From Caulobacteraceae bacterium (lineage in GTDB: Bacteria > Pseudomonadota > Alphaproteobacteria > Caulobacterales > Caulobacteraceae): 6,383 nucleotides of DNA. The stretch spans positions 1 through 6,383 of the forward strand of contig CANKPO010000075.1 of NCBI GenBank assembly GCA_947484535.1, given 5' to 3'. The notes under the pieces were generated by a model. That model was not told the origin of the DNA, made no database searches, and was given only the letters and a program-made list of their open reading frames with translations. Below, piece by piece: positions 1 to 6,240 of the stretch. The position numbers and the translations under genes are program-made. How positions within the stretch are numbered: the first letter of the stretch is position 1; each line of letters opens with the position of its first letter.

Positions 1-84
1 CTATGACGGGTGATCTAAAGCCGCCGTTGCAATCGCCGTCCCAGTCTCGGGGCAGCCGGCTCGGATCGAAGTGAAGAGAAGACT

Positions 85-702
85 ATGTCAAAGCGTCATT
101 CCGCTAAGTACAAACTTGACCGCCGTATGGGCGAAAATATTTGGGGTCGCCCCAAATCGCCCGTCAACAGCCGCTCCTACGGCCCTGGCCAGCACGGTCA
201 GCGTCGCAAGTCCAAGGTTTCCGACTTCGGCCTGCAACTGCGCGCCAAGCAAAAGCTCAAGGGCTATTACGGCAACCTGACCGAAAAGCAGTTCTCGCGC
301 ATCTATGAAGAGGCTGATCGCCGCAAGGGCAACACCTCTGAAAACCTGATCGGCCTGTTGGAATGCCGCCTGGACGCGATCGTCTATCGCGCCAAGTTCG
401 TGCCGACCGTGTTCGCTGCCCGCCAGTTCGTCAACCACGGCCACGTGACCGTGAACGGCCAGAAGGTCAACATCGCCTCCTATCGCTGCAAGATCGGCGA
501 TGTGATCGAGGTTCGTGAGCGTTCGCGCAATATGGCTCTGGTTCTCGAAGCCATCCAGTCGAGCGAGCGTGAGTTCACCGACTATGTTGAAGTTGACGCC
601 AAGGGCCTGTCGGCCAAGTTCATCCGCGTGCCAGAACTTTCCGAAGTTCCCTATCCGGTGAAGATGGAACCGAACCTGGTTATCGAATATTATTCGTCCT
701 GA
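85..702 (+). CDS. rpsD: 30S ribosomal protein S4
   Basis: S4 is a primary 16S rRNA-binding protein that nucleates assembly of the 30S body and helps control decoding accuracy. The 205-residue product has the usual bacterial length. The N-terminal domain (about 1-93) carries the family stretch [11 protein letters not shown] (31-41). The S4 RNA-binding domain follows at about 94-155 ([10 protein letters not shown], then [14 protein letters not shown] at 113-126), and the C-terminus ends in the typical NLVIEYYS. The N-terminus lacks the zinc-binding cysteines of some S4 proteins. The ATG at 85 is preceded by a purine-rich GAAGAGAA at 73-80, and the protein starts MSKRHSAKY as in other alphaproteobacteria. 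The gene stands alone rather than in the alpha operon. In many bacteria S4 represses its own synthesis, but I recognise no known S4 leader structure in the 84 bases shown. A TCTAAAGC at 14-21 resembles an alphaproteobacterial -10 element, but its -35 would lie outside the window. The identification is secure. Confidence 0.98.
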   Translation: MSKRHSAKYKLDRRMGENIWGRPKSPVNSRSYGPGQHGQRRKSKVSDFGLQLRAKQKLKGYYGNLTEKQFSRIYEEADRRKGNTSENLIGLLECRLDAIVYRAKFVPTVFAARQFVNHGHVTVNGQKVNIASYRCKIGDVIEVRERSRNMALVLEAIQSSEREFTDYVEVDAKGLSAKFIRVPELSEVPYPVKMEPNLVIEYYSS

Positions 703-723
703 TCCTCAACCGATCGGACACAG

Positions 724-754
724 AAAAGGCCCCGGGAAACCGGGGCCTTTTTTT
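724..754 (+). terminator. Rho-independent terminator of rpsD
   Basis: A perfect 12-bp stem (724-735 with 740-751) encloses a GAAA tetraloop (736-739) and runs into seven T (748-754). It begins 21 bases after the rpsD stop codon. Read on the minus strand the same stem is followed by only four T, so it may also stop, less efficiently, transcription of the convergent gene ending at 784. Confidence 0.95.
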
Positions 755-783
755 GTGGATCACGAACCAAAGATAAAGAGAGA

Positions 784-1185
784 TTAGCCGTTATTATCGG
801 CCTGCTTTTGGATGGCCATGCGGCTCGCCGAGCTCAGCACGGGCAGGCTGGGTTCAAGCAGGGCCATGCGGCTGCCACCGAGGCTGACAGCCTCTTGCGC
901 AGCGGCCACAATCTGTCTGGCGATCTTGGCGGCATCTGTTGCCGTCATGGCGTCCGGGTTCATTGCAGAGAGCATTTGCGTCAGGGCTTGCTTGCCCTCT
1001 TTGACGCGCGCATTGGCCTGAGCCAAGGCCACACTTTTGGGATCGGTTGCTACGGCAGCCGCTAGGGGACTCCCGTTCGATGACGGAGTCTGAGTCGGTA
1101 TCTTCGAAGCTGCAGGTCCAGCACCCGCGTCTTGATTTGCGGGTGTCAGGATCGTACCGCTTCTTGCGGGCACATCACTGATCAT
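784..1185 (-). CDS. Small protein of unknown function, no aromatic residues
   Basis: I do not recognise this 133-residue protein. The start is well supported: the ATG at 1185 follows a canonical AGGAGG five bases upstream, the strongest ribosome binding site in the window. Residues 1-45 are rich in Ala, Pro, Ser, Thr, Gly and Asn and look disordered. Residues about 46-74 and 82-104 look like amphipathic helices rich in Ala, Lys and Gln, joined by MLSAMNPDA (71-79). The tail holds PSLPVLSSASRMA and ends in Asn-Asn-Gly. There is no signal peptide, membrane segment or known catalytic motif, and the protein has no Phe, Tyr, Trp, His or Cys. A small cytoplasmic helical or partner-binding protein is possible, but this is inference. 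It has its own promoter region, with CtrA-, GANTC- and DnaA-like motifs at 1213-1259, and converges on rpsD. The strong ribosome binding site and terminator spacing argue for a real gene. Confidence 0.75.
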   Translation of the reverse strand: MISDVPARSGTILTPANQDAGAGPAASKIPTQTPSSNGSPLAAAVATDPKSVALAQANARVKEGKQALTQMLSAMNPDAMTATDAAKIARQIVAAAQEAVSLGGSRMALLEPSLPVLSSASRMAIQKQADNNG

Positions 1186-1212
1186 AAGAGCCTCCTGCTC
1201 TAGTTACACGGC

Positions 1213-1259
1213 TTCTAAACCACAGAATCTAAATAAATCATTAAGGCGTTGTGGACAAC
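1213..1259 (-). promoter_or_regulatory. Candidate cell-cycle promoter with CtrA-, GANTC- and DnaA-like sites
   Basis: Four short motifs lie within 47 bases, 28-74 bases upstream of the ATG at 1185. On the minus strand TTAA-N7-TTTA (1244-1230) matches the CtrA consensus TTAA-N7-TTAA at seven of eight positions. A GANTC site (GAATC, 1225-1229), the CcrM methylation target, abuts it. A -10-like TTTAGAA (1219-1213) follows ten bases after the CtrA-like box, a spacing consistent with a CtrA box overlapping the -35. TTGTCCACA (1258-1250) differs from the DnaA box TTATCCACA by one base and is embedded in the perfect inverted repeat GTTGTGGACAAC (1248-1259). Each motif is short and could occur by chance. 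The cluster at a promoter is what makes it notable. Confidence 0.4.
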
Positions 1260-1273
1260 TTTTTTTTACGCCT
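1244..1273. repeat. Nested inverted repeat with T-tract
   Basis: The outer arms AGGCGT (1244-1249) and ACGCCT (1268-1273) are perfect reverse complements. Between them lie GTTGTGGACAAC (1248-1259, 5-bp arms overlapping the outer arm by two bases) and eight T (1260-1267). On the plus strand the inner repeat followed by the T-tract resembles a very small terminator, but no plus-strand gene lies upstream for it to serve. The T/A-tract may instead bend or melt DNA beside the promoter of the small gene. The function is unknown. Confidence 0.4.
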
Positions 1274-1297
1274 CATAAGGTCGCGCCTACAGGCAGC

Positions 1298-1319
1298 AAA
1301 AAGGTGCAGATCCGTGACC
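1298..1319 (-). terminator. Weak candidate terminator after grxD
   Basis: On the minus strand, 13 bases after the grxD stop codon, GGTCA (1319-1315) can pair with TGCACC (1308-1303) around a six-base loop, with one bulged C. It is directly followed by five T (1302-1298). The position suits the end of a purL-bolA-grxD transcript, but the stem is only five pairs long and imperfect, so termination may be partial. Confidence 0.4.
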
Positions 1320-1332
1320 CTTAAGCTTAGGC

Positions 1333-1677
1333 CTAGTCTTCGAAAACGCCGTGCTGCGCCATAAAGGCCTTCAACTCGCCCGATTGAAACATTTCACGGA
1401 CAATATCAGAGCCGCCAACAAACTCCCCTTTCACATAGAGCTGGGGAATGGTTGGCCAGTCACTGAAGGTCTTGATGCCGTTGCGCAGCTCATCATCTTG
1501 CAAGACATCAACACCCACAAACTCTACACCAAGATGGTCCAAGATCTGAACCGTCACGGCAGAGAAGCCACAGCGTGGCTGATCGGGCACGCCCTTCATG
1601 AACAGAACCACGGCATGATCGGCTATGGTCTTGGCAATAAATTGATCGGCGGAGGTGGGTGCAGCAGAGTCGGTCAT
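1333..1677 (-). CDS. grxD: Monothiol CGFS glutaredoxin (Grx4 family)
   Basis: Class II monothiol glutaredoxins bind a [2Fe-2S] cluster with glutathione and carry or sense iron-sulfur clusters in the cytoplasm. They have little classical disulfide reductase activity. The 114-residue product shows the family marks: Lys28 in FMKG, the CGFS active site (36-39), the cis-proline segment WPTIPQLY (74-81) and the glutathione-binding GGSDI (88-92), ending in QHGVFED. Cys36 would be the cluster ligand. I chose the ATG at 1677 because GAGG lies seven bases upstream and the protein then matches the family's usual length of about 105-115. An in-frame ATG at 1740 would add 21 residues without family character or a good ribosome binding site. 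The gene is third after purL and a bolA-family gene, its expected partner. A 78-base gap before it may hold an extra promoter. Confidence 0.95.
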   Translation of the reverse strand: MTDSAAPTSADQFIAKTIADHAVVLFMKGVPDQPRCGFSAVTVQILDHLGVEFVGVDVLQDDELRNGIKTFSDWPTIPQLYVKGEFVGGSDIVREMFQSGELKAFMAQHGVFED

Positions 1678-1705
1678 GGTCGTGCCTCGAAGAGATGTGA
1701 CTACA

Positions 1706-1734
1706 GAGCTAGGCATCCCCATGGTCCGGGTCAA
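1706..1734 (-). promoter_or_regulatory. Possible internal promoter for grxD
   Basis: In the 78-base gap between the bolA-family gene and grxD, the minus strand reads TTGACCC (1734-1728), 14 bases, then CCTAGCTC (1713-1706). Against the Caulobacter housekeeping consensus TTGaCgS-N10-14-GCtANAWC this is about six of seven and six of eight matches, with a permitted spacing. It would place a transcript start roughly 20 bases before the grxD ribosome binding site, allowing grxD expression apart from purL. This is consensus matching only. Confidence 0.35.
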
Positions 1735-1755
1735 GCTCAAGCCGTGAAATGGGCG

Positions 1756-1998
1756 TTAAGAACCGGCGACGGGCACTGAGGTTTCAAGGGCCAAGGCATG
1801 AAGCTCTCCGCCCATCTTACCCTTCAACGCCGCATAGACCAGTTGATGCTGGCGCACGCGGGGCAGGCCGGCAAAGGCGTTTGAGACGATCCGGGCCCGA
1901 TAGTGGTCGCCGTCTCCGGCAAGATCTTGGATCTCGATTTCCGCCTCAGGAAAGGCATCGCGCAGATCAGCCTCTAGGGCCGTGGCAGACATGGGCAT
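1756..1998 (-). CDS. bolA: BolA-family protein (short BolA2/IbaG-like type)
   Basis: BolA-family proteins form [2Fe-2S]-bridged heterodimers with CGFS glutaredoxins, serving in iron-sulfur trafficking or iron sensing. Some members affect transcription and stress morphology. The 80-residue product covers the whole compact fold: N-terminal helix (about 5-16), DHYRARIVSNAF (31-42), the RQHQLVYAAL helix (49-58), then GGELHALALET (63-73), where His67 is the invariant family histidine and likely cluster ligand. The length (80) fits short BolA2/IbaG-type members better than classical BolA of about 105. The start at 1998 has GAGG exactly seven bases upstream. The TTG at 2004 is too close to that site, and the ATG at 1992 is 13 bases away. 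The gene begins 15 bases after the purL stop, so co-transcription with purL is very likely, and grxD follows. Whether it is orthologous to E. coli BolA or IbaG is not settled, so the symbol is used loosely. Confidence 0.92.
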   Translation of the reverse strand: MPMSATALEADLRDAFPEAEIEIQDLAGDGDHYRARIVSNAFAGLPRVRQHQLVYAALKGKMGGELHALALETSVPVAGS

Positions 1999-2013
1999 GG
2001 GCAATCCTCAAAA

Positions 2014-4290
2014 CTAAACGGGGGCGTCCATAAAGCGCGGCATCCAGCCTTCGTGGGCCGCACTCAGATCGTCGAGGTCTAGGGCGAACAGCAGGCCGCC
2101 GCGCCCCTGCACCGCCAACTCACATCCACCCGCCTGACCAATGACCTCATAGGGCACGCCAGCGGCCTCAGCGGCACTGTCCAGATGGTCAAGATTGACG
2201 CGATCAACCGCGATCAGATAACGCGCCTGATCCTCGCCCAGCAAGGCGGCATGGTCTGGCAGATCGCCGGACAGGCTGAGCATGGCACCCACCTTAGAGG
2301 CCATCGTCATCTCAGCCGCTGCAATCAGCAGGCCACCGTCAGACAGGTCATGCACGACGCTGGTATGACCCTCCAGAATGAGGCTACGGATCAGTTGCCC
2401 ATTGCGCAGCTCAACAGCCAGATCGACCGGCGGCGGCGCGCCCTCTTCCCGGCCCAATATGTCACGCAGATAGATCGACGATCCCAGTTCACCCGTCGAG
2501 GCCCCGACCAAGACCAGCACCTGACCAGCCTTGAGCCCGCCATAGCTTGCCCGGCGATCATAGTCCTGAAGTAGGCCCACAGCGCCCACAGTCGGGGTTG
2601 GCGGGATGGCGACCCCATTGGTTTCGTTATAGAGCGACACATTGCCCGACACGACGGGGAAGGTCAGGACGGCGCAGGCCTCGGCCATACCGTCAATGGC
2701 CCGAACGATCTGACCCATAATCTCCGGACGCTCAGGATTGCCGAAATTGAGATTGTCGGTGATGGCGATCGGCTCAGCCCCGACCGAGATCAGATTGCGC
2801 CACGCCTCGGCCACCGCCTGCTTGCCGCCCTCATAGGGGTCAGCCTGAACATAACGCGGTGTGCAGTCACTGGTCATGGCCAGAGCCTTGCGGGTCCCAT
2901 GAACCCGCACCATGCCCGCATCCGCCGCCGTGGCACTGTCAGCCAAGGTGTCGGCCATCACGTGCCGGTCATACTGCTCCCAAAGCCACCGCTTTGAGGC
3001 CATGTCAGGAGTCGAAAGAAGGTCCAGCACTGTCTTGGACCAATCAGCAGGCGCAGGAACCGCGTCCGCCTCGATCCGAGGGCTCAAGGCAGGCTGTACC
3101 CAAGGCCGATCATAGAGCGGCGCGTCATCAGACAGGGGCCCGAGCGGCAGGTCGCAGACGGTCTCGCCCTTATGGGTCAGAACAATCCGGCCCGTCTCCG
3201 TGGTCCAGCCAATGACCGCGGCGTCGAGGCCCCACTTTTCAAAGACGCGGTAGGCATCAGGCTCGCGGCCGGGCTTGAGGATCGCCAGCATCCGCTCTTG
3301 GCTTTCCGACAGCATCATTTCATAGGCGCTCATGCCCGTTTCACGCTGCGGCACGGCGTCGAGGTCAAGGGCGATACCGAGCCCGCCCTTGCCTGCCATT
3401 TCGACCGAGGACGAGGTCAGGCCAGCGGCGCCCATATCTTGGATCGCGGCAACCGCCCCGCAGGCCATCAGTTCAAGCGTCGCTTCGATCAGCAGCTTTT
3501 CAGCAAACGGATCGCCGACCTGAACGGTGGGACGCTTCTCGTCAGAGTCCTCGTCGAACTCTGCCGAGGCCATGGTGGCGCCATGGATGCCATCGCGGCC
3601 CGTCTTGGACCCGAAATAGACGACAGGCAGGCCAGGGGCCGGAGCCGCCGACAGGAAGATCTTATCGGCATCGGCCAAGCCCACGCACATGGCATTGACC
3701 AAGATATTGCCATTATAGCCCGCGTGGAATTGGGTTTCGCCCCCGACGGTGGGAACGCCGACGCAGTTGCCATAGCCGCCAATGCCGCTGACCACGCCTG
3801 ACACCAGACGCCGGGTCTTGGGATGGGAAGGCTCACCAAAGCGCAGAGCATTGAGCAGGGCAATGGGACGCGCGCCCATCGTAAAGACGTCGCGCATGAT
3901 GCCGCCAACACCCGTCGCCGCACCCTGATAGGGCTCGATATAGGAGGGGTGGTTGTGCGACTCCATCTTGAAGACCGCCGCCTGCCCGTCACCGATGTCG
4001 ATCACACCCGCATTCTCGCCGGGGCCGATCAGGACGCGCGGCCCCGTGACCGGGAACTTGCGCAGATGACGGCGCGAAGACTTGTAGGAGCAGTGCTCGC
4101 TCCACATGACGCTGAACACACCCAGCTCGACCAGATTGGGCTCGCGCTCAAGCCGCGTGAGAACCAGCTCATATTCTTCCGGCTTTAGCCCAAACTCGCG
4201 GGCATATTCGGCCATGGTCTTGCCCGTGGCAGCGCTGGAACTGGGGGCCGCCTTGGCAGCCGACGAGTCGGGGGTCGGGGTGTTGCTCAT
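2014..4290 (-). CDS. purL: Phosphoribosylformylglycinamidine synthase subunit PurL
   Basis: PurL is the synthetase subunit of FGAM synthase. It converts FGAR, ATP and glutamine-derived ammonia to FGAM in step 4 of de novo purine synthesis, with PurQ (glutaminase) and PurS (bridging), neither of which lies in this window. At 758 residues it is the small PurL type, not the fused enzyme of about 1300. It has two AIRS-like halves. The first holds WSEHCSYKS (63-71; catalytic His66, ATP-contacting Tyr69), KMESHNHPS (108-116; Lys108, Mg ligand Glu110, general base His112), QDMGAAGL (284-291) and SESQER (328-333). The second holds DNLNFGNPE (512-520), SGNVSLYNE (548-556) and HDLSDGG (647-653). The N-terminus has an extra Ala/Ser/Pro-rich stretch of about 25 residues. 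The ATG at 4290 has only a weak AAGAGA upstream. The in-frame ATG at residue 26 ([10 protein letters not shown]) has no better site but would fit the family core, so the exact start is uncertain. It heads a likely operon with bolA and grxD. Confidence 0.97.
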   Translation of the reverse strand: MSNTPTPDSSAAKAAPSSSAATGKTMAEYAREFGLKPEEYELVLTRLEREPNLVELGVFSVMWSEHCSYKSSRRHLRKFPVTGPRVLIGPGENAGVIDIGDGQAAVFKMESHNHPSYIEPYQGAATGVGGIMRDVFTMGARPIALLNALRFGEPSHPKTRRLVSGVVSGIGGYGNCVGVPTVGGETQFHAGYNGNILVNAMCVGLADADKIFLSAAPAPGLPVVYFGSKTGRDGIHGATMASAEFDEDSDEKRPTVQVGDPFAEKLLIEATLELMACGAVAAIQDMGAAGLTSSSVEMAGKGGLGIALDLDAVPQRETGMSAYEMMLSESQERMLAILKPGREPDAYRVFEKWGLDAAVIGWTTETGRIVLTHKGETVCDLPLGPLSDDAPLYDRPWVQPALSPRIEADAVPAPADWSKTVLDLLSTPDMASKRWLWEQYDRHVMADTLADSATAADAGMVRVHGTRKALAMTSDCTPRYVQADPYEGGKQAVAEAWRNLISVGAEPIAITDNLNFGNPERPEIMGQIVRAIDGMAEACAVLTFPVVSGNVSLYNETNGVAIPPTPTVGAVGLLQDYDRRASYGGLKAGQVLVLVGASTGELGSSIYLRDILGREEGAPPPVDLAVELRNGQLIRSLILEGHTSVVHDLSDGGLLIAAAEMTMASKVGAMLSLSGDLPDHAALLGEDQARYLIAVDRVNLDHLDSAAEAAGVPYEVIGQAGGCELAVQGRGGLLFALDLDDLSAAHEGWMPRFMDAPV

Positions 4291-4349
4291 AGCCCGGTCT
4301 CTTAGCGCTGTTCGCGTCTGTGGGCGATAGGCGGGACATCATTCGGGTG

Positions 4350-4366
4350 AAATTGATGTGCAATTT
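4350..4366. repeat. Inverted repeat in the purL upstream region
   Basis: AAATTG (4350-4355), a five-base spacer and CAATTT (4361-4366) form a perfect 6-bp dyad, 60 bases upstream of the purL start and 117 bases upstream of the divergent lipoprotein gene. Its symmetry and AT-rich character in a GC-rich setting suit a dimeric regulator site. The TTGCAC read within it on the minus strand could also serve as a -35 for purL. I know of no regulator with this site in the group, so the role is speculative. Confidence 0.3.
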
Positions 4367-4438
4367 TGCGCCATCGGGGCGGGCTCTGTCTTGGTTAAGC
4401 GGTCATCACCCTTGCCCTTTTGGGCGATTCAGCCCCGT

Positions 4439-4444
4439 TATGAT
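4439..4444 (+). promoter_or_regulatory. Possible -10 element for the lipoprotein gene
   Basis: TATGAT lies 38 bases upstream of the ATG at 4483 and matches the sigma-70 -10 consensus at five of six positions. No good -35 stands at 16-18 bases; the nearest, TTGCCC (4412-4417), is 21 bases away. A GANTC site (GATTC, 4426-4430) lies between them. The rest of the 192-base divergent region (4291-4482) holds the dyad at 4350-4366 and no other gene that I can see. Confidence 0.25.
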
Positions 4445-4482
4445 CAGGCTAACCCCTGTCGAAGCGGGCTGAAGAGACAATC

Positions 4483-5397
4483 ATGAACCAGCGCCAGATT
4501 ATCACGCTCCTTTTGTCGGCTAGCGTTCTATCGGGCTGTGCCGGTTTGAAGGGTCGCGCGCCAGAATATCCGATTGTCGTTGATGCCAGCGCGGCCCCTA
4601 GCGCCCCCGCCAGCACCGCGATCAGCGCGCCGGTTCAACTGGCCCCGGTCACCCCTGCCGCTAAGCCGATAGCGGCAGCCAAGGCCACGCCCGTCACGGA
4701 GCCGACGCTTGAGCGCACGCCGATTGCGGTGGAAGACGCTCCCGAAAAGGCAGTTCCCGCAGCAACAGCCCCCGTCTCGGTCGCCCCTATCTCAACCTCG
4801 CAGGCTAAGCCGATTGCGAGCACAGTCCCCAGCCTGCTCGACGCTGCTTTCACCGAGGGCCTGACAAGCTGCAGCACCATTGCCAACCGCCCACCGGTCA
4901 CCTTGACGCCAGAAGATCGCGCCATTGCCGAAAGCGGCGGCGCCCTGAGGCTTGGATCGTCCTTGCGGGTCGGCGCTGGCCAGTTTGATGACCAGGCAAC
5001 CTCCGCCGTCGGACCCGTGACCTATCGCTATGTCGCCTCCTATCGCGGCCTATCGGCAGATCTGGTTCAGGTCTCAGAAGGCGGCGTGGTCAGCTATATT
5101 CTGCTCAACCGCCATACGGGCGCGCAGGCCCGGCTGTCAGACATTCCAACGCCCTCACCCGATGGCCGCTATTTCGCCACCGCCGTGGTCAAGCGCTTTG
5201 ACTTTACCGGGGTCGAGATCATCGAACAGGTCGGTGGGGCTTGGGCCAAGAGCATACAGGTCAGCGATGCCCCCGCGCCGTGCGATCTGCGCTGGCTCTC
5301 GGGTGACAGTCTCGCGGTCCGCGTATGGAACACCGGCGCAAGGCGCGATGCCGTGGTCCAGTCCAGCAATCAGACCTGGACCACAACGATCCGCTAA
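4483..5397 (+). CDS. Predicted outer-membrane lipoprotein, unknown function
   Basis: The 304-residue product begins with a classical lipoprotein signal: MNQRQ, a hydrophobic stretch (6-15), then the lipobox LSGC with Cys19 as the lipidated residue. Residue 20 is Ala rather than Asp, so by the Lol rule of enterobacteria it should go to the outer membrane. Residues about 31-115 form a Pro/Ala/Val/Thr-rich, probably extended tether, with AKPIA occurring twice (60-64, 108-112; an 11-base DNA repeat GCTAAGCCGAT at 4660 and 4804). The C-terminal domain (about 117-304) is beta-rich. TPSPDGRYFATAVV (223-236) and LRWLSGDSLAVRVW (269-282) resemble WD40- or TolB-like propeller strands, but there are too few for a full propeller. 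Cys130 and Cys267 could form a periplasmic disulfide. I do not recognise the family. The start has GAAGAGA five bases upstream. The gene is divergent from purL and convergent with the hydrolase gene. Confidence 0.85.
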   Translation: MNQRQIITLLLSASVLSGCAGLKGRAPEYPIVVDASAAPSAPASTAISAPVQLAPVTPAAKPIAAAKATPVTEPTLERTPIAVEDAPEKAVPAATAPVSVAPISTSQAKPIASTVPSLLDAAFTEGLTSCSTIANRPPVTLTPEDRAIAESGGALRLGSSLRVGAGQFDDQATSAVGPVTYRYVASYRGLSADLVQVSEGGVVSYILLNRHTGAQARLSDIPTPSPDGRYFATAVVKRFDFTGVEIIEQVGGAWAKSIQVSDAPAPCDLRWLSGDSLAVRVWNTGARRDAVVQSSNQTWTTTIR

Positions 5398-5406
5398 GGG
5401 CCCTTA
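5395..5406. repeat. Perfect palindrome joining two convergent stop codons
   Basis: TAAGGGCCCTTA is a 12-base perfect palindrome consisting of the lipoprotein stop TAA (5395-5397), GGGCCC, and the hydrolase stop TAA read on the minus strand (5406-5404). As RNA it could form only a four-pair stem with a GGCC loop and has no T-tract, so it does not look like an intrinsic terminator. No other terminator is visible between these convergent genes. Confidence 0.6.
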
Positions 5407-6240
5407 AAGGCGGGCGGCGTGGAAGGCCACGTGATCGTCAATGAAGCTGGCCATAAAGAAGTAGGAATGGTCGTAGCCGGGCTGACGGCGCACTGTGACC
5501 TTCACGCCCGCCTCTGCGGCTGCTGCCTCTAGACGTTCGGGGCGAAGCTGGTTCTCGAGGAAATTGTCCCCCAGACCCTGATCGACCAGAATATCGTCGA
5601 ACGACTTGCCCGCACCCGCCGCGATCAAACAGCAGGCATCATGCGCGGTCCACAGGCTCTCGTCCGTGCCCAGATAGGCCGTAAAGGCCTTGCGGCCCCA
5701 GTCGCAGGTGGTCGGTGAGACGATGGGCGCGAAGGCCGAAACACTCTTGAACAGGCCTGGATGTTTCAGCGCCAAGGTCAGGGCACCGTGCCCGCCCATC
5801 GAATGGCCGCTCACCCCGCGCCGCGCTGGATCGGTCGGGAAATTGGCATCGACCGCCGCCAAGAGGTCCCGGGTGATGTAGCTTTCCATCTGGAAATGAG
5901 GGGCCCAAGGGGCCTCAGTCGCATTGATATAGAACCCCGCCCCTTGGCCCAGATCATAGGCCGCGTCGTCGGCCACGCCCTCGCCGCGCGGGCTGGTATC
6001 GGGAGCAACAATGATCATCTTGTGGGCGCTGGCGGCGCGGTAAGCCCCGGCCTTGGCGGTGAAATTCTCTTCGGTACAGGTCAGGCCCGATAGCCAGATC
6101 AGGCTGGGGAATGGCCCCTCGCCTTCGGGCACAAAGATCGAGAACCGCATGGGTGTGCTGGTCGCAGCTGAAGCATGACGCACATAGGTCAAGGTGCCGC
6201 CATGGACGCGGTGGCTGCCCAGAATTTCGATCTCACTCAT
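5404..6240 (-). CDS. fghA: S-formylglutathione hydrolase
   Basis: This cytoplasmic serine hydrolase (esterase D / FrmB family) splits S-formylglutathione into formate and glutathione. That is the last step of glutathione-dependent formaldehyde detoxification, after S-(hydroxymethyl)glutathione dehydrogenase. The 278-residue product has normal length and an alpha/beta-hydrolase fold. Key segments are LSGLTCTEENF (50-60), the APDTSPRG loop (79-86), the nucleophile elbow GHSMGG with Ser147, DQGLGDNFL (220-228) with Asp225, and GYDHSYFF (255-262) with His258. By alignment with human esterase D from memory, the triad is Ser147-Asp225-His258. The ATG at 6240 is chosen because AAGGA lies seven bases upstream and the protein begins at the family N-terminus. 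The open frame extends 30 codons further upstream, but that stretch belongs to the preceding gene in another frame. Its start overlaps that gene's stop by eight bases, suggesting translational coupling. The dehydrogenase gene is not in the window. Confidence 0.96.
   Translation of the reverse strand: MSEIEILGSHRVHGGTLTYVRHASAATSTPMRFSIFVPEGEGPFPSLIWLSGLTCTEENFTAKAGAYRAASAHKMIIVAPDTSPRGEGVADDAAYDLGQGAGFYINATEAPWAPHFQMESYITRDLLAAVDANFPTDPARRGVSGHSMGGHGALTLALKHPGLFKSVSAFAPIVSPTTCDWGRKAFTAYLGTDESLWTAHDACCLIAAGAGKSFDDILVDQGLGDNFLENQLRPERLEAAAAEAGVKVTVRRQPGYDHSYFFMASFIDDHVAFHAARL

Noticed and set aside
3..21. Complete promoter for rpsD from ATGACGG and TCTAAAGC
   Set aside because: The two boxes are only four bases apart, far too close to act as -35 and -10. 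Any true -35 would lie before the window.
1678..1740. N-terminal extension of the glutaredoxin from the ATG at 1740
   Set aside because: The added 21 residues lack family character, the candidate promoter lies inside this stretch, and the ATG at 1677 has a well-spaced GAGG.
1351..1779. 142-codon plus-strand open frame over grxD
   Set aside because: It lies antisense to the intact CGFS glutaredoxin gene and crosses into bolA. It has no recognisable motif.
3172..3801. 209-codon open frame on the plus strand inside purL
   Set aside because: It is antisense to a clearly conserved part of purL, has no ribosome binding site that I can see, and its residue composition is that of a shadow frame in GC-rich DNA.
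3489..3992. 167-codon open frame on the minus strand inside purL
   Set aside because: It is a frame-shifted copy of purL coding sequence, rich in Arg, Ser, Ala and Trp as expected of an out-of-frame reading. purL itself is intact through this region.
4169..4363. Short minus-strand open frame starting in the purL upstream region
   Set aside because: It overlaps the purL start in another frame and has no ribosome binding site that I can see. The purL frame is certain.
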